Source: an uncultured Parasphingopyxis sp.
GTDB lineage: Bacteria; Pseudomonadota; Alphaproteobacteria; Sphingomonadales; Sphingomonadaceae
Direction of reading: 5' to 3'
Length of the DNA stretch: 64,000 nt
NCBI GenBank assembly: GCA_947259005.1
Contig: CAMYKP010000006.1
Span: 682,001-746,000, forward strand
The stretch's first letter is position 1. The number at the start of each line of letters is the position of its first letter. Positions 1-8,088 of the stretch are shown one piece after another. Made by a program: the position numbers and the translations under genes. The notes beneath the pieces are model-generated. The model was not told where the DNA came from. It searched no databases and saw only the letters and a list, made by a program, of their open reading frames with translations.

Positions 1-793
1 TGGCCCCCATCGGCGTGCGCATCCCGGCCTCGTCGGCAGCTTCCATTGCGAGCTTCAGGTCCTTGAGCATCAGCGGCGCGGCAAAGCCGCCCTCATAATC
101 ATGATCGGCAGGCGTTTCGGGGCCGACTCCGGGCACCGGGCAATAGCTTGTCATCGACCAGCTCTGGCCCGAAGCCTTGCTGGAGATGTCGAAAAAAGTC
201 TGCGGATCAAGGCCGAGGCTTTGCGCAAGATTGAAGGTTTCGCAGGTCGCGATCATCGTCGCGCCGAGCAGCATGTTGTTGCAGATCTTGGCCGCCTGCC
301 CCGCGCCCGCTTCGCCTGCATGAATAACCGCCTGCCCCATTTCCTCGAGGATCGGCTTGGCGCGCTCAAAGGCCCGCTCCGTGCCGCCAACCATGAAGGT
401 AAGCGTGCCGCCCGCTGCCGCTGCAATACCGCCGGATACTGGCGCATCGACCATCAGCATGCCCTTGGCTGCGGCTTCTTCCGCAACTTCGCGCGCCGTG
501 GCGACATCGATGGTCGAACAATCGAGCAGCAAGGTGCCGGGCTCGGCATTGTCGAACACATCGTCGACATAGACGGCGCGGACATGCTTGCCCGCTGGCA
601 GCATCGTCACCACGGCTTCGGCGCCCTTCACGGCATCCGCGCCCGATTCCGCAATCCGGCAACCATTGGCCCGCGCAGTCTCCAGCGCCTCTTCCGAAAT
701 ATCGAAAGCGGCGACATCATGGCCCGCCTTGGCAAGGTTCGCGGCCATCCCGCCGCCCATATTGCCGAGGCCAATGAATGCGATTGTTGTCAT
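1..793 (-). CDS. mmsB: 3-hydroxyisobutyrate dehydrogenase, C-terminus cut by window edge
   Basis: NAD-dependent oxidation of 3-hydroxyisobutyrate to methylmalonate semialdehyde in valine degradation, cytosolic. The minus-strand reading from the ATG at 793 begins MTTIAFIGLGNMGGGMAANL, which carries the Rossmann GxGxMGxxMA signature of the beta-hydroxyacid dehydrogenase family. Near the window edge it reads LMLKDLKLAMEAADEAG, where the lysine of KDLKLA is the conserved catalytic lysine of this family. The frame is open to base 1, so roughly the last 30 residues are missing. It is the last visible gene of the operon that starts with mmsA at 5297, and the product of MmsB is the substrate of MmsA. 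That pairing supports the assignment over other family members such as tartronate semialdehyde reductase. Confidence 0.93.
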   Translation of the reverse strand, partial: MTTIAFIGLGNMGGGMAANLAKAGHDVAAFDISEEALETARANGCRIAESGADAVKGAEAVVTMLPAGKHVRAVYVDDVFDNAEPGTLLLDCSTIDVATAREVAEEAAAKGMLMVDAPVSGGIAAAAGGTLTFMVGGTERAFERAKPILEEMGQAVIHAGEAGAGQAAKICNNMLLGATMIATCETFNLAQSLGLDPQTFFDISSKASGQSWSMTSYCPVPGVGPETPADHDYEGGFAAPLMLKDLKLAMEAADEAGMRTPMGA

Positions 794-823
794 GTGCGTA
801 TCCCTTGAAATTCAAACATCCGA

Positions 824-1087
824 TTATTCACTACCGCCAACGATTGTCATTATACCGAATAGGACAGATACGGCACCGGCTAGCAGGGCAAGACCTGGGG
901 CCATAGTCGACAGCATTTCACCGAACCCGATACGATGTCCTCGCGCGTCAATGCCCATCGAAGCGGCCCAAATGCTGGTTCTGCCTCCTCGTGTTCGCGC
1001 TTTCTGGTCGCGCACGAAAACGGCGATCAGCGCAATCCCTCCAACGAGAAAGCCCAAACCCCACAGAAGGCTCACTTCCCCGTCCAA
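824..1087 (-). CDS. small two-helix membrane protein, unknown function
   Basis: An 87-residue protein with two hydrophobic segments, at about residues 7-25 ([19 protein letters not shown]) and 62-84 ([24 protein letters not shown]). They are separated by a basic, polar stretch containing [10 protein letters not shown] do not recognise a family. The start overlaps the end of the enoyl-CoA hydratase gene by 16 bases, and mmsB begins about 30 bases downstream, so it is probably cotranscribed and translationally coupled. It sits inside a catabolic operon without any obvious catabolic role. It is one of three small membrane ORFs wedged between branched-chain amino-acid degradation genes in this window (the others are at 1841 and 14932). 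Confidence 0.6.
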   Translation of the reverse strand: MDGEVSLLWGLGFLVGGIALIAVFVRDQKARTRGGRTSIWAASMGIDARGHRIGFGEMLSTMAPGLALLAGAVSVLFGIMTIVGGSE

Positions 1088-1848
1088 TTCGCTTCGCGCT
1101 TCTCAACAAAGGCCGCCATGCCTTCCTTCTGATCCTCCGACCCGAACAGGCCGTGGAACAGGCGGCGCTCGAACTGGATGCCCTGAGCCAGTGTCGTCTC
1201 GAACGCGGCGTTGACCATTTCCTTGGTCGCCATAGCCGCAAGCGGGCCCATACCGGCAATCGCCGCCGCAGTTTTCAACGCTTCCTCGACCAGATCATCC
1301 GCCGGAACGACTTTCGCGACCAGCCCCAGCCCTTCGGCCTCTTCGGCGTCCATCATCCGGCCCGTCAGGCACATTTCCATCGTCTTGGCCTTGCCGATCG
1401 CGCGCGCCATGCGCTGCGATCCGCCCATGCCCGGCGTAACGCCGAGCTTGATTTCGGGCTGGCCGAATTTGGCGCTGTCCGCCGCAATGATGAAGTCCGC
1501 CATCATCGCGACCTCGCACCCACCGCCCAGCGCATAGCCGGCCACTGCCGCGATCCATGGCTTGCGGGTCGCGGTCACCCGCTCCCAGCCGCCAAAATGA
1601 TTGTTGCCATACATGTCGGCAAAGCCCTGATCGGACATCTCCTTGATATCCGCACCTGCTGCAAACGCCTTTTCGCTGCCGGTGAGGACCGCACAGCGCT
1701 GGCTGTCGTCCGCATCGAAGGCGGCAAAGGCGTCGATCGCCTCTTCCAGCACCTGGTTATTGAGCGCGTTCAGCGCCTTGGGGCGGTTCAGCGTTATCAG
1801 CGTAACCGCGCCGCGCTGTTCAACAAGGATGGTTTCGTAATTAGACAT
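1072..1848 (-). CDS. enoyl-CoA hydratase (crotonase family), valine pathway
   Basis: Hydrates 2-enoyl-CoA thioesters. In this operon the likely substrate is methacrylyl-CoA or another short-chain enoyl-CoA. The 258-residue length is standard for bacterial enoyl-CoA hydratase. The two catalytic glutamates are visible as E112 in [11 protein letters not shown] and E132 in [16 protein letters not shown], so it looks like a true hydratase rather than a 3-hydroxyisobutyryl-CoA hydrolase. The oxyanion-hole segment [11 protein letters not shown] is at about residues 61-71. It lies between isobutyryl-CoA dehydrogenase and mmsB, with small membrane ORFs overlapping both ends by a few bases. No hydrolase for 3-hydroxyisobutyryl-CoA is visible here; it may lie beyond base 1. 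Confidence 0.9.
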   Translation of the reverse strand: MSNYETILVEQRGAVTLITLNRPKALNALNNQVLEEAIDAFAAFDADDSQRCAVLTGSEKAFAAGADIKEMSDQGFADMYGNNHFGGWERVTATRKPWIAAVAGYALGGGCEVAMMADFIIAADSAKFGQPEIKLGVTPGMGGSQRMARAIGKAKTMEMCLTGRMMDAEEAEGLGLVAKVVPADDLVEEALKTAAAIAGMGPLAAMATKEMVNAAFETTLAQGIQFERRLFHGLFGSEDQKEGMAAFVEKREANWTGK

Positions 1849-2266
1849 TTAATTTTTCCAATTCTCGATGCGCAAAGAGCCAAAAAACATAGCCACCGAT
1901 CGCACCCACAATGGCGAGCGAACCGATCAATGGCAGATCTTCAATTCCGACGCCCTCTGCAAATAAGCCAATGGCAACAAGGGCAGCCACCTCGCCGCCA
2001 ATTGTAAAAAGGAGGGACGGGTATCGGCGTTTCTTGTAAGCCCAAAAACAGATAATGAGGGCGATCGGCGCCGCAATTAACGCACTTAACGCGCTGATGG
2101 CCAACAGCATCGTTATCGCAACGCCCAACTCATCTAACGAATACAGGTTGGGATCGAACAGATAAGGCAAGAGGAGTATCAACAAAAAGCTTATGCCGAC
2201 GATCAGCGCAGTTGCCATGTATGACAAAAATATCTTGATCAAGGAAATGGCTCGATTCGCAATCAC
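1841..2266 (-). CDS. four-helix membrane protein, unknown function
   Basis: A 141-residue, strongly hydrophobic protein with about four membrane segments, at residues 13-34, 48-75, 84-104 and 112-131. It ends in a short polar tail ([10 protein letters not shown]). The likely start is a GTG at 2266 that overlaps the dehydrogenase stop as GTGA. Its own 3' end overlaps the enoyl-CoA hydratase ATG by 8 bases, so it is tightly coupled to both neighbours. The DNA is visibly richer in A and T than the flanking enzyme genes, which suggests a different origin or relaxed selection. I recognise no family or motif. Its operon position argues that it is expressed with valine catabolism but does not reveal its job. 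Confidence 0.6.
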   Translation of the reverse strand: MIANRAISLIKIFLSYMATALIVGISFLLILLLPYLFDPNLYSLDELGVAITMLLAISALSALIAAPIALIICFWAYKKRRYPSLLFTIGGEVAALVAIGLFAEGVGIEDLPLIGSLAIVGAIGGYVFWLFAHRELEKLNV

Positions 2267-3405
2267 TGCCGCAACAAATCGCGCGAAACGATCATCCGCA
2301 TGACCTGGTTGGTGCCTTCCAGAATCGAATGCACGCGCAGATCGCGCCAGAATCGTTCGATCGGATATTCCCTGAGATAGCCATAACCGCCGAACAGCTG
2401 CAGCGCGTTGTTGACGATATTGCTGCCGCTATCGGTCGCGAGCCTTTTCGCCATCGCCGAAAAGCGCGTCTTGTCGGGCGCGTTCGCCGTTACCTTGGCG
2501 GCGGCGAGATAGAGCAGCGCCCGCGCCGCTTCGAGATCGGTCGCCATATCGGCGAGCATGAACTGCGTGTTCTGGAAATCGGCGATGGGCTGTCCGAATT
2601 GCTGGCGCTCCTTCGTATAGGCGACCGCCTCGTCGAGGCAGCGCTGCGCGCCGCCGAGGCTACACGCGCCGATGTTGAGCCGCCCGCCATCAAGCCCCGC
2701 CATCGCGAAACTGAACCCCTCGCCTTCCTGGCCTACGCGGTTTTCGACCGGCACGCGACAATCCTCGAAGATCAGCTGCGCCGTTGGCGAGGCGTTCCAG
2801 CCGAGCTTCTTCTCGGGCTTGCCGAAGCTTAGCCCGGGCGTGTCCTTTTCTATGACGAGGCACGAGATACCCTTGCTCTTATGCTCGCCAGTGCGGACCA
2901 TCACGACATAGATATCGTTAAAGCCCGCGCCCGAGATAAACTGCTTGGTGCCGTTCAGGACATAATGATCGCCATCCAATTTGGCGGTCGTCTTAAGCCC
3001 CGCCGCATCCGAACCCGATCCCGGTTCGGTCAGCGCATAGCTGGCGATATGCTCCATCGTGACCAGCTTGGGCAGGAACCTAGCCTTCACCTCGTCGCCG
3101 CCAAAGCGGTCGATCATCCAGCTCGCCATATTGTGGATCGAGACATAGGCGCTGGTCGCCGGACAGCCATAGGCCATCGCTTCCATGATCAACGCCGCCT
3201 CGAGCCGCCCCAGCGCAATGCCGCCCGATTCCTCGGATACATAGATCGCGCCGAAGCCGAGCTCGCCGGTCTTCTGGACGACATCGCGCGGGAAGAAGTG
3301 TTTTTCGTCCCACTCGGCCGCATGCGGCGTGATTTCGTCGGCGGTGAATTTCTGCGCCATTTCCTGGATCTGGCGCTGTTCGTCGGTCAGTTCGAATTGT
3401 GTCAT
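2263..3405 (-). CDS. acyl-CoA dehydrogenase, probable isobutyryl-CoA dehydrogenase
   Basis: FAD-dependent oxidation of isobutyryl-CoA to methacrylyl-CoA, third step of valine degradation. The chosen ATG at 3405 gives 380 residues (MTQFELTDEQRQIQEMAQKF), overlaps the RidA-like stop as ATGA and has GGGGACGAGG just upstream; a longer frame to 3450 has no such support. The FAD/substrate motif ALTEPGSGSDAAGL is at about residues 125-138. The catalytic base is probably E363 in HSILEGTNQVM, the usual C-terminal position for short-chain and isobutyryl-CoA dehydrogenases. The isovaleryl-CoA dehydrogenase at 19563 has its base elsewhere, at E249. Neighbours mmsA and mmsB make the valine assignment likely; 2-methylbutyryl-CoA is an alternative substrate. 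Confidence 0.9.
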   Translation of the reverse strand: MTQFELTDEQRQIQEMAQKFTADEITPHAAEWDEKHFFPRDVVQKTGELGFGAIYVSEESGGIALGRLEAALIMEAMAYGCPATSAYVSIHNMASWMIDRFGGDEVKARFLPKLVTMEHIASYALTEPGSGSDAAGLKTTAKLDGDHYVLNGTKQFISGAGFNDIYVVMVRTGEHKSKGISCLVIEKDTPGLSFGKPEKKLGWNASPTAQLIFEDCRVPVENRVGQEGEGFSFAMAGLDGGRLNIGACSLGGAQRCLDEAVAYTKERQQFGQPIADFQNTQFMLADMATDLEAARALLYLAAAKVTANAPDKTRFSAMAKRLATDSGSNIVNNALQLFGGYGYLREYPIERFWRDLRVHSILEGTNQVMRMIVSRDLLRQ

Positions 3406-3797
3406 GCCTCGTCCCCTAGCACGGCCTCTGCCTCTATCTCTACACGCCATTCAGCCCGCAGCAGCGCAGCGACAACAACCATGGTCGCCGCTGGCCGGAT
3501 ATCGCCAAAAATTGCGCCATGAACCGCGCCGATGGCGTCGCCATCCGCCGCGTCCGTAACAAACATGCGCGTACGCACGACATCGGCCGCCGTACCGCCC
3601 AGTTCCTCAATCGCCGCGACGATAATCGCAAAACAGCGCGCCGCCTGCGCCGCCGCATCGCCCGGTGTCGAGCTGCCATCGGGTTCGATGGGGCCGGTGC
3701 CGGAGACGAGGATGCGGTTGCCCGTGCGGATGGCGCGGGAAAAGCCGAAGCTGGCTTCAAAAGGTGACGCGGAAGCTGTTTTCTGCCGCACGATCAA
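3402..3797 (-). CDS. RidA/YjgF-superfamily protein lacking the deaminase arginine
   Basis: A 131-residue RidA-superfamily protein. The fold is recognisable from LVSGTGPIEPDG, the helix AAAQAARCFAIIVAAIEELG, DVVRTRMFVTDAAD and the terminal strand RVEIEAEAVLGDEA. In RidA proper an arginine follows PA in the segment before the last strands and drives hydrolysis of 2-aminoacrylate. Here the matching segment is RPAATMVVVAAL, with alanine at that place, so imine deaminase activity is doubtful and it resembles the other Rid subfamilies. It sits between mmsA (stop/start spacing of one base) and the acyl-CoA dehydrogenase (ATGA overlap), so it is part of the valine operon. Its substrate is unknown. 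Confidence 0.85.
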   Translation of the reverse strand: MIVRQKTASASPFEASFGFSRAIRTGNRILVSGTGPIEPDGSSTPGDAAAQAARCFAIIVAAIEELGGTAADVVRTRMFVTDAADGDAIGAVHGAIFGDIRPAATMVVVAALLRAEWRVEIEAEAVLGDEA

Positions 3798-5297
3798 TCA
3801 CCCCATAGTCGGAATGACAAAGGCGTTGGCCGCCTCGCCGACGCCGCCATCGGGCCAGCGCTGGGTGATCGTCTTGATCTTGGTCCAGAATTTGACCCCT
3901 TCCATGCCGTGCTGGTTAGTGTCGCCGAACGCAGAATTCTTCCACCCGCCGAAAGTGTGATAGGCAACCGGCACCGGGATCGGGACATTGATGCCGACCA
4001 TGCCGACATTGACCCGGCTGGCGAATTCGCGCGCCGCATGGCCGTTGCGCGTGAAGATCGCGACGCCATTGCCATATTGATGGTTGCTGGCGAGCGCGAG
4101 GGCTTCCTCGAACTCCTTGGCGCGGACGATCTGGAGCACCGGCCCGAAAATCTCTTCTTTGTAGCTTTCCATGCCCGGCTTGACGTGATCGAACAGCGAC
4201 GGGCCAACGAAAAAGCCCTTCTCATGCCCCTGCAGGCTGAACCCGCGGCCATCGACGACCAGCTCCGCGCCTTCGTCGACGCCAGTCTGGATCCAGTTTT
4301 CGACGCGTTGCTTGTGTTCGGCGGTAACGACCGGGCCGTAATGCGCGTCCGGGTCCGTCGAGACACCGACGCGCAGGGCATCGATGGCCGGAAGCAGTTT
4401 CTCGCGCAGCTTGTCAGCCGTGCCATCGCCCACCGGCACGACGACCGGGAGCGCCATGCAGCGTTCGCCCGCAGACCCGAAGGCCGCGCCGGCCAGATCG
4501 TTCACCACCTGATCGAGATCGGCGTCCGGCATCACGATGCCGTGATTCTTGGCCCCGCCCATCGCCTGTACGCGCTTCCCGTTTTCGGTGCCGCGCTGAT
4601 AGACATAATGGGCAATATCGGTGGAGCCGACAAAGCTCACCGCCTTGATGTCGTCATGATCGAGGATCGCGTCGACCATCTGCTTGTCGCCATGCACGAC
4701 CTGCAAAATGCCGTCGGGAAGCCCCGCTTCCTTCATCAGTTCGGCAAGCCGGATGGGCACCGAAGGATCGCGCTCGGAGGGTTTGAGGATAAAGGCGTTG
4801 CCGCAGGCGATGGCGACGCCGAACATCCACATCGGGATCATCGCGGGGAAGTTGAACGGCGTGATGCCCGCCACGATGCCCAGCGGCTGGCGCATCGAGT
4901 AAACGTCGATGCCGGGGCCCGCGCCCTGCGTATATTCGCCCTTCAGTGCGTGGGGGATGCCGCAGGCAAACTCGATCACGTCGAGCCCGCGCTGCACATC
5001 GCCCTGGGCATCGGCAATCACCTTGCCATGTTCGGAAGAGAGCAGCGCGGCGAGCTCATCCATATTGGCTTCGACCAGCGCCTTGAATGCGAACATCACA
5101 CGCGCGCGCTTTTGCGGATTGGTTGCGGCCCATGCGGGCTGCGCATTGTTGGCGGCATCGACCGCCTTTTGCAGCTCTTCGCCCGTGCCGAGCGATACCT
5201 TGGCCTGCACTTCGCCCGAATTGGGATCCCAGATCTCGTGCTGGCGCGTTCCACCACCCGCCGCACTGCCATTAATGAAATGCTCGACTGCACGCAT
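3798..5297 (-). CDS. mmsA: methylmalonate-semialdehyde dehydrogenase (CoA-acylating)
   Basis: Converts methylmalonate semialdehyde, NAD+ and CoA to propionyl-CoA and CO2, the closing step of valine breakdown; cytosolic, normally a tetramer. The start at 5297 (MRAVEHFINGSAAGGG, 499 residues) is preceded by GGGGAG at good spacing and matches the family's N-terminus; a longer frame to 5360 would run into the LysR promoter. The catalytic cysteine is C280 in GSAGERCMALPV, the signature of the CoA-acylating MMSDH branch. The cofactor-binding segments ITPFNFPAMIPMWM and FVGSTDIAHYVYQRG are present. It is the first gene of the operon and is divergent from a LysR regulator 103 bases away, which is probably its regulator. 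Confidence 0.97.
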   Translation of the reverse strand: MRAVEHFINGSAAGGGTRQHEIWDPNSGEVQAKVSLGTGEELQKAVDAANNAQPAWAATNPQKRARVMFAFKALVEANMDELAALLSSEHGKVIADAQGDVQRGLDVIEFACGIPHALKGEYTQGAGPGIDVYSMRQPLGIVAGITPFNFPAMIPMWMFGVAIACGNAFILKPSERDPSVPIRLAELMKEAGLPDGILQVVHGDKQMVDAILDHDDIKAVSFVGSTDIAHYVYQRGTENGKRVQAMGGAKNHGIVMPDADLDQVVNDLAGAAFGSAGERCMALPVVVPVGDGTADKLREKLLPAIDALRVGVSTDPDAHYGPVVTAEHKQRVENWIQTGVDEGAELVVDGRGFSLQGHEKGFFVGPSLFDHVKPGMESYKEEIFGPVLQIVRAKEFEEALALASNHQYGNGVAIFTRNGHAAREFASRVNVGMVGINVPIPVPVAYHTFGGWKNSAFGDTNQHGMEGVKFWTKIKTITQRWPDGGVGEAANAFVIPTMG

Positions 5298-5370
5298 TAG
5301 ATCGACTCCCCGATAACAATTTTCGAACGCTTCTCTCGGCTTTTTGGAAAGCGCGGGCAAGATATAGACT

Positions 5371-5387
5371 TGCAGATGTTACCTGCA
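5371..5387. promoter_or_regulatory. dyad TGCAG-N7-CTGCA between mmsA and the LysR gene
   Basis: A perfect 5-bp inverted repeat with a 7-base spacer lies 13 bases before the LysR start codon and about 75 bases before the mmsA start. Position and size fit a LysR-type binding site in a divergent promoter, though the arms do not give an exact T-N11-A pattern. LysR proteins commonly bind such a site, repress themselves and activate the divergent operon. That this one does so is inference. Confidence 0.45.
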
Positions 5388-5399
5388 TAAATACAGGCA

Positions 5400-6293
5400 A
5401 TGAACTGGAACGACCTGCAATTCTTCATCGCCGTCGCCCGCGCCGGCCAGATCGAGCGCGCGGCCCCGGCGATGCAGGTCGACGCCACGACCGTTTCACG
5501 CCGCTTGCGCCGCCTCGAAAGCGATCTCGGCCAGAGACTGTTCGAGCAAAGCCGCAATGGACAGCGCCTGACCGCAGCCGGGCAGCGTCTGCTCGAACGC
5601 GCCGAAGCGATGGAAGTCGAAGCCGCATCGATAGCCCTGGGTGGCACGGAAAAGGGGGAAGGACCTACCGGGGTCGTGCGCGTGTCGACGAGCGAAGCCT
5701 TCGGCACCTGGATCATCGCCCATCATCTGGCCGATTTTCATCGCCACTATCCGAATATCGGCGTCGACCTCGTCGCCACAAGCGGGTTCCTGAGTCCCAG
5801 CCGGCGGGAAACGGATGTCGCGATCCTGCTTGCGCGGCCGCGCCGGGGTCCGCTGATCACGCGCAAACTGACCGATTATGGCCTCGGCCTTTTCGCATCG
5901 CGCGATTATCTGGCGTCAGCCCCGCCGATCCACGAACCGCGGGACCTCTCCCGGCACAGCCAGATCGGCTATATCGACGATCTCATCTATGCGCCCGAGC
6001 TTCGCTATCTCGGCCAGATAGCCCCGGGCCTCACGCCCAATCTGCGCAGTTCGAGCATCAACGCGCAATACCGGCTCTGCGCATCGGGAGCGGGCGTGGC
6101 GGTCTTGCCCTTTTTCGTTGGCGAGGCGGATCACACGCTCGTCCGGCTGCTTCCCGAGACCAGGATCACCCGGTCTTTCTGGCTCGTCACCCATACCCAG
6201 GTTCGTCAGGCCGAACGGGTCAGCCTTTTCATAGACTGGCTGGTAAAACTGATCGACGCGGAACATGATCGGCTGAAAGGCGAAACAGGCTAA
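5400..6293 (+). CDS. LysR-family transcriptional regulator
   Basis: A 297-residue DNA-binding regulator of standard family length. The winged helix-turn-helix covers residues 1-60 (MNWNDLQFFIAVARAG, then DATTVSRRLRRLESDLGQRLFE). The periplasmic-binding-protein-like effector domain begins near residue 90 (GPTGVVRVSTSEAFG). It is divergent from mmsA, with a 102-base gap holding a palindrome, so control of the valine operon is the simplest hypothesis. There is no convincing Shine-Dalgarno before the ATG at 5400 (ACAGGCA only), so the mRNA may be nearly leaderless. The ligand cannot be read from sequence; an intermediate of valine catabolism is plausible. Confidence 0.93.
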   Translation: MNWNDLQFFIAVARAGQIERAAPAMQVDATTVSRRLRRLESDLGQRLFEQSRNGQRLTAAGQRLLERAEAMEVEAASIALGGTEKGEGPTGVVRVSTSEAFGTWIIAHHLADFHRHYPNIGVDLVATSGFLSPSRRETDVAILLARPRRGPLITRKLTDYGLGLFASRDYLASAPPIHEPRDLSRHSQIGYIDDLIYAPELRYLGQIAPGLTPNLRSSSINAQYRLCASGAGVAVLPFFVGEADHTLVRLLPETRITRSFWLVTHTQVRQAERVSLFIDWLVKLIDAEHDRLKGETG

Positions 6294-6355
6294 ATGGAAT
6301 AACCCGCATCATTGCTCCGCCCTGCGCATTGCTATTCTGCCAATTCTAAACAATA

Positions 6356-6374
6356 GTTTCAGAACGCTTGAAAC
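6356..6374. promoter_or_regulatory. dyad GTTTCA-N7-TGAAAC upstream of acyl-CoA ligase
   Basis: A perfect 6-bp inverted repeat lies in the AT-rich part of the 162-base gap between the LysR gene and the acyl-CoA ligase, about 80 bases before the ligase start. The gap has promoter-like composition (TTCTAAACAATAG). It may be an operator for a fatty-acid or aromatic-acid regulator, but no known consensus is matched with confidence. Confidence 0.3.
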
Positions 6375-6455
6375 CACCGAAGCGGGCAAAGTTGTGCCCT
6401 CTTTACGGATGGACTGATAAGGTATCTGGGCTGGGCTGCAGGAATTGGGGTAGGA

Positions 6456-8039
6456 ATGCACGAACCACATGGCGCGAAAACGCTGAACGAACTGGCAGAA
6501 TATTGGGCGGAAACGAAACCCGATCATATCGGTTATCGATTCGAAGGCCGCGAAACGAGTTTCTCCGACTTCCGGGACACCACCGTCCGCCTCTCCCGCG
6601 CGCTGAAGGCAGCCGGTATCCGCAAAGGCGACCGGATCGCCTGGGTCGGCAAGAATAGCGACCGCTATTTCATGCTGCTGTTCGCAGCCGCCCGTGCCGG
6701 CGCCGTCACCGTGCCGATTGGCTGGCGCCTTGCCCCCAAGGAAATGGCGTTCATTCTCGAGGACGCTGGAGCGGTCGCAGTTGTCGCATCTCCCGAATTC
6801 GTCCAGCTTGCCCGGGATCTGGCCGCCGACATTCCGGCTATTCAATGGGTGCTGGCAAGCGAACAGGGATGCGGCATCGCGAGCCCGGAAGATTTCATGG
6901 CCGAGCATGGCGATGCGCCGGAACTGGAGACGCTGCCCCAACCCGAAGATGCCCTGGTCCAGCTCTATACGTCCGGCACGACCGGCAACCCCAAGGGCGT
7001 CGTGCTGACGCATGACAATTTCCTGAAAAATGCCGGTAGCGAACAGCCGGAAGTACCGTATTGGGATATCTGGGAGGATCATGAGGCCGGCCTGCAGGTC
7101 ATGCCGATCGCGCATATTGCGGGTACCGGCTATGGCATCTCGCCGATGAACAGGGGCATCTCCTGCAACATCCTTGCCGAATTCGACCCCGGAGCGATCC
7201 TGGATCTCATTCACAAGAAACAACTGACGCGATTTTTCCTCGTACCCGCCGCATTGCAGATGCTGATCAACGATCCCAAGGCTGCAGAAACGGATACGAG
7301 CGGCGTTGTCCAGATCAACTACGGCGCGTCTCCGATGCCGCTCCAGTTGCTTCGCGATTGCATGAAAGTCTTTCCCAATGCCGGTTTCTGCCAGTTTTAC
7401 GGAATGACGGAAACGACCGGCACCATCGTCGTGCTCGAACCGGACGATCATGATCCCGAAGGTAACGAGAAGATGCGCTCCGCCGGTCGGCCGCTTCCAG
7501 GCGTCGAAGTGAAAATTCTCGACGAAACCGGAAACGAGGTTGGCGTCGGCGAAGTTGGCGAGATTTGTACGCGCTCCAATGCCAACATGGCCCATTACTG
7601 GAAACAACCGGAAAAAACGGCGGAGACTGTCGACAAGGACGGCTGGCTGCGCACGGGCGATGCGGCTTACCGCGATGCCGATGGCTATATCTACATCCAT
7701 GACCGGATGAAGGATATGATCATCACCGGCGGCGAGAATGTCTATCCGGCCGAGGTCGAGAATGCACTGTACGAGCATCCGGCTGTGTCAGAAGCTGCCG
7801 TGATCGGCATTCCCGATGAAAAATGGGGCGAAGCAGTCAAAGCCATCGTGGTCTCGAAACCGAACCAGGAAATCGACGAAAAGCATGTCATCAGCTTTGT
7901 TCGGGAGCGGATTGCAGGCTTCAAGACCCCCAAATCCATCGATGTCATCGATATCATGCCGCGCAATGCGAGCGGCAAAATCCTGCGAAAGGATTTGCGC
8001 GCGCCATATTGGACAGGCAAGGAACGCCAGGTGAATTGA
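6456..8039 (+). CDS. long/medium-chain acyl-CoA ligase (AMP-forming)
   Basis: ATP-dependent activation of a carboxylic acid to its acyl-CoA through an acyl-adenylate; 527 residues, ANL superfamily. The P-loop-like motif LYTSGTTGNPKGVVLTH is at about residues 170-186. The A5 segment FYGMTETTGTIVVLEP is near 315. The hinge and adenylate-binding segment GWLRTGDAAYRDADGY is near 397, with MITGGENVYPAEVE near 423. The C-terminal lysine loop NASGKILRKDL is near 505. GGGGTAGGA just before the ATG is a strong ribosome site. Chain-length preference is not readable; cyclohexanecarboxylate or other cyclic acids are alternatives to fatty acids. It is followed on the same strand by cysQ after 49 bases, probably without functional linkage. 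Confidence 0.92.
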   Translation: MHEPHGAKTLNELAEYWAETKPDHIGYRFEGRETSFSDFRDTTVRLSRALKAAGIRKGDRIAWVGKNSDRYFMLLFAAARAGAVTVPIGWRLAPKEMAFILEDAGAVAVVASPEFVQLARDLAADIPAIQWVLASEQGCGIASPEDFMAEHGDAPELETLPQPEDALVQLYTSGTTGNPKGVVLTHDNFLKNAGSEQPEVPYWDIWEDHEAGLQVMPIAHIAGTGYGISPMNRGISCNILAEFDPGAILDLIHKKQLTRFFLVPAALQMLINDPKAAETDTSGVVQINYGASPMPLQLLRDCMKVFPNAGFCQFYGMTETTGTIVVLEPDDHDPEGNEKMRSAGRPLPGVEVKILDETGNEVGVGEVGEICTRSNANMAHYWKQPEKTAETVDKDGWLRTGDAAYRDADGYIYIHDRMKDMIITGGENVYPAEVENALYEHPAVSEAAVIGIPDEKWGEAVKAIVVSKPNQEIDEKHVISFVRERIAGFKTPKSIDVIDIMPRNASGKILRKDLRAPYWTGKERQVN

Positions 8040-8088
8040 GGCCTGCAGCGTCTCGATTCCTTCCCCAACCGCTAACCTTTGGCAGATT

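Noticed and set aside
6309-7778. 489-codon open frame antisense to the acyl-CoA ligase
   Set aside because: Shadow of a complete ANL enzyme; no independent start signal or domain.
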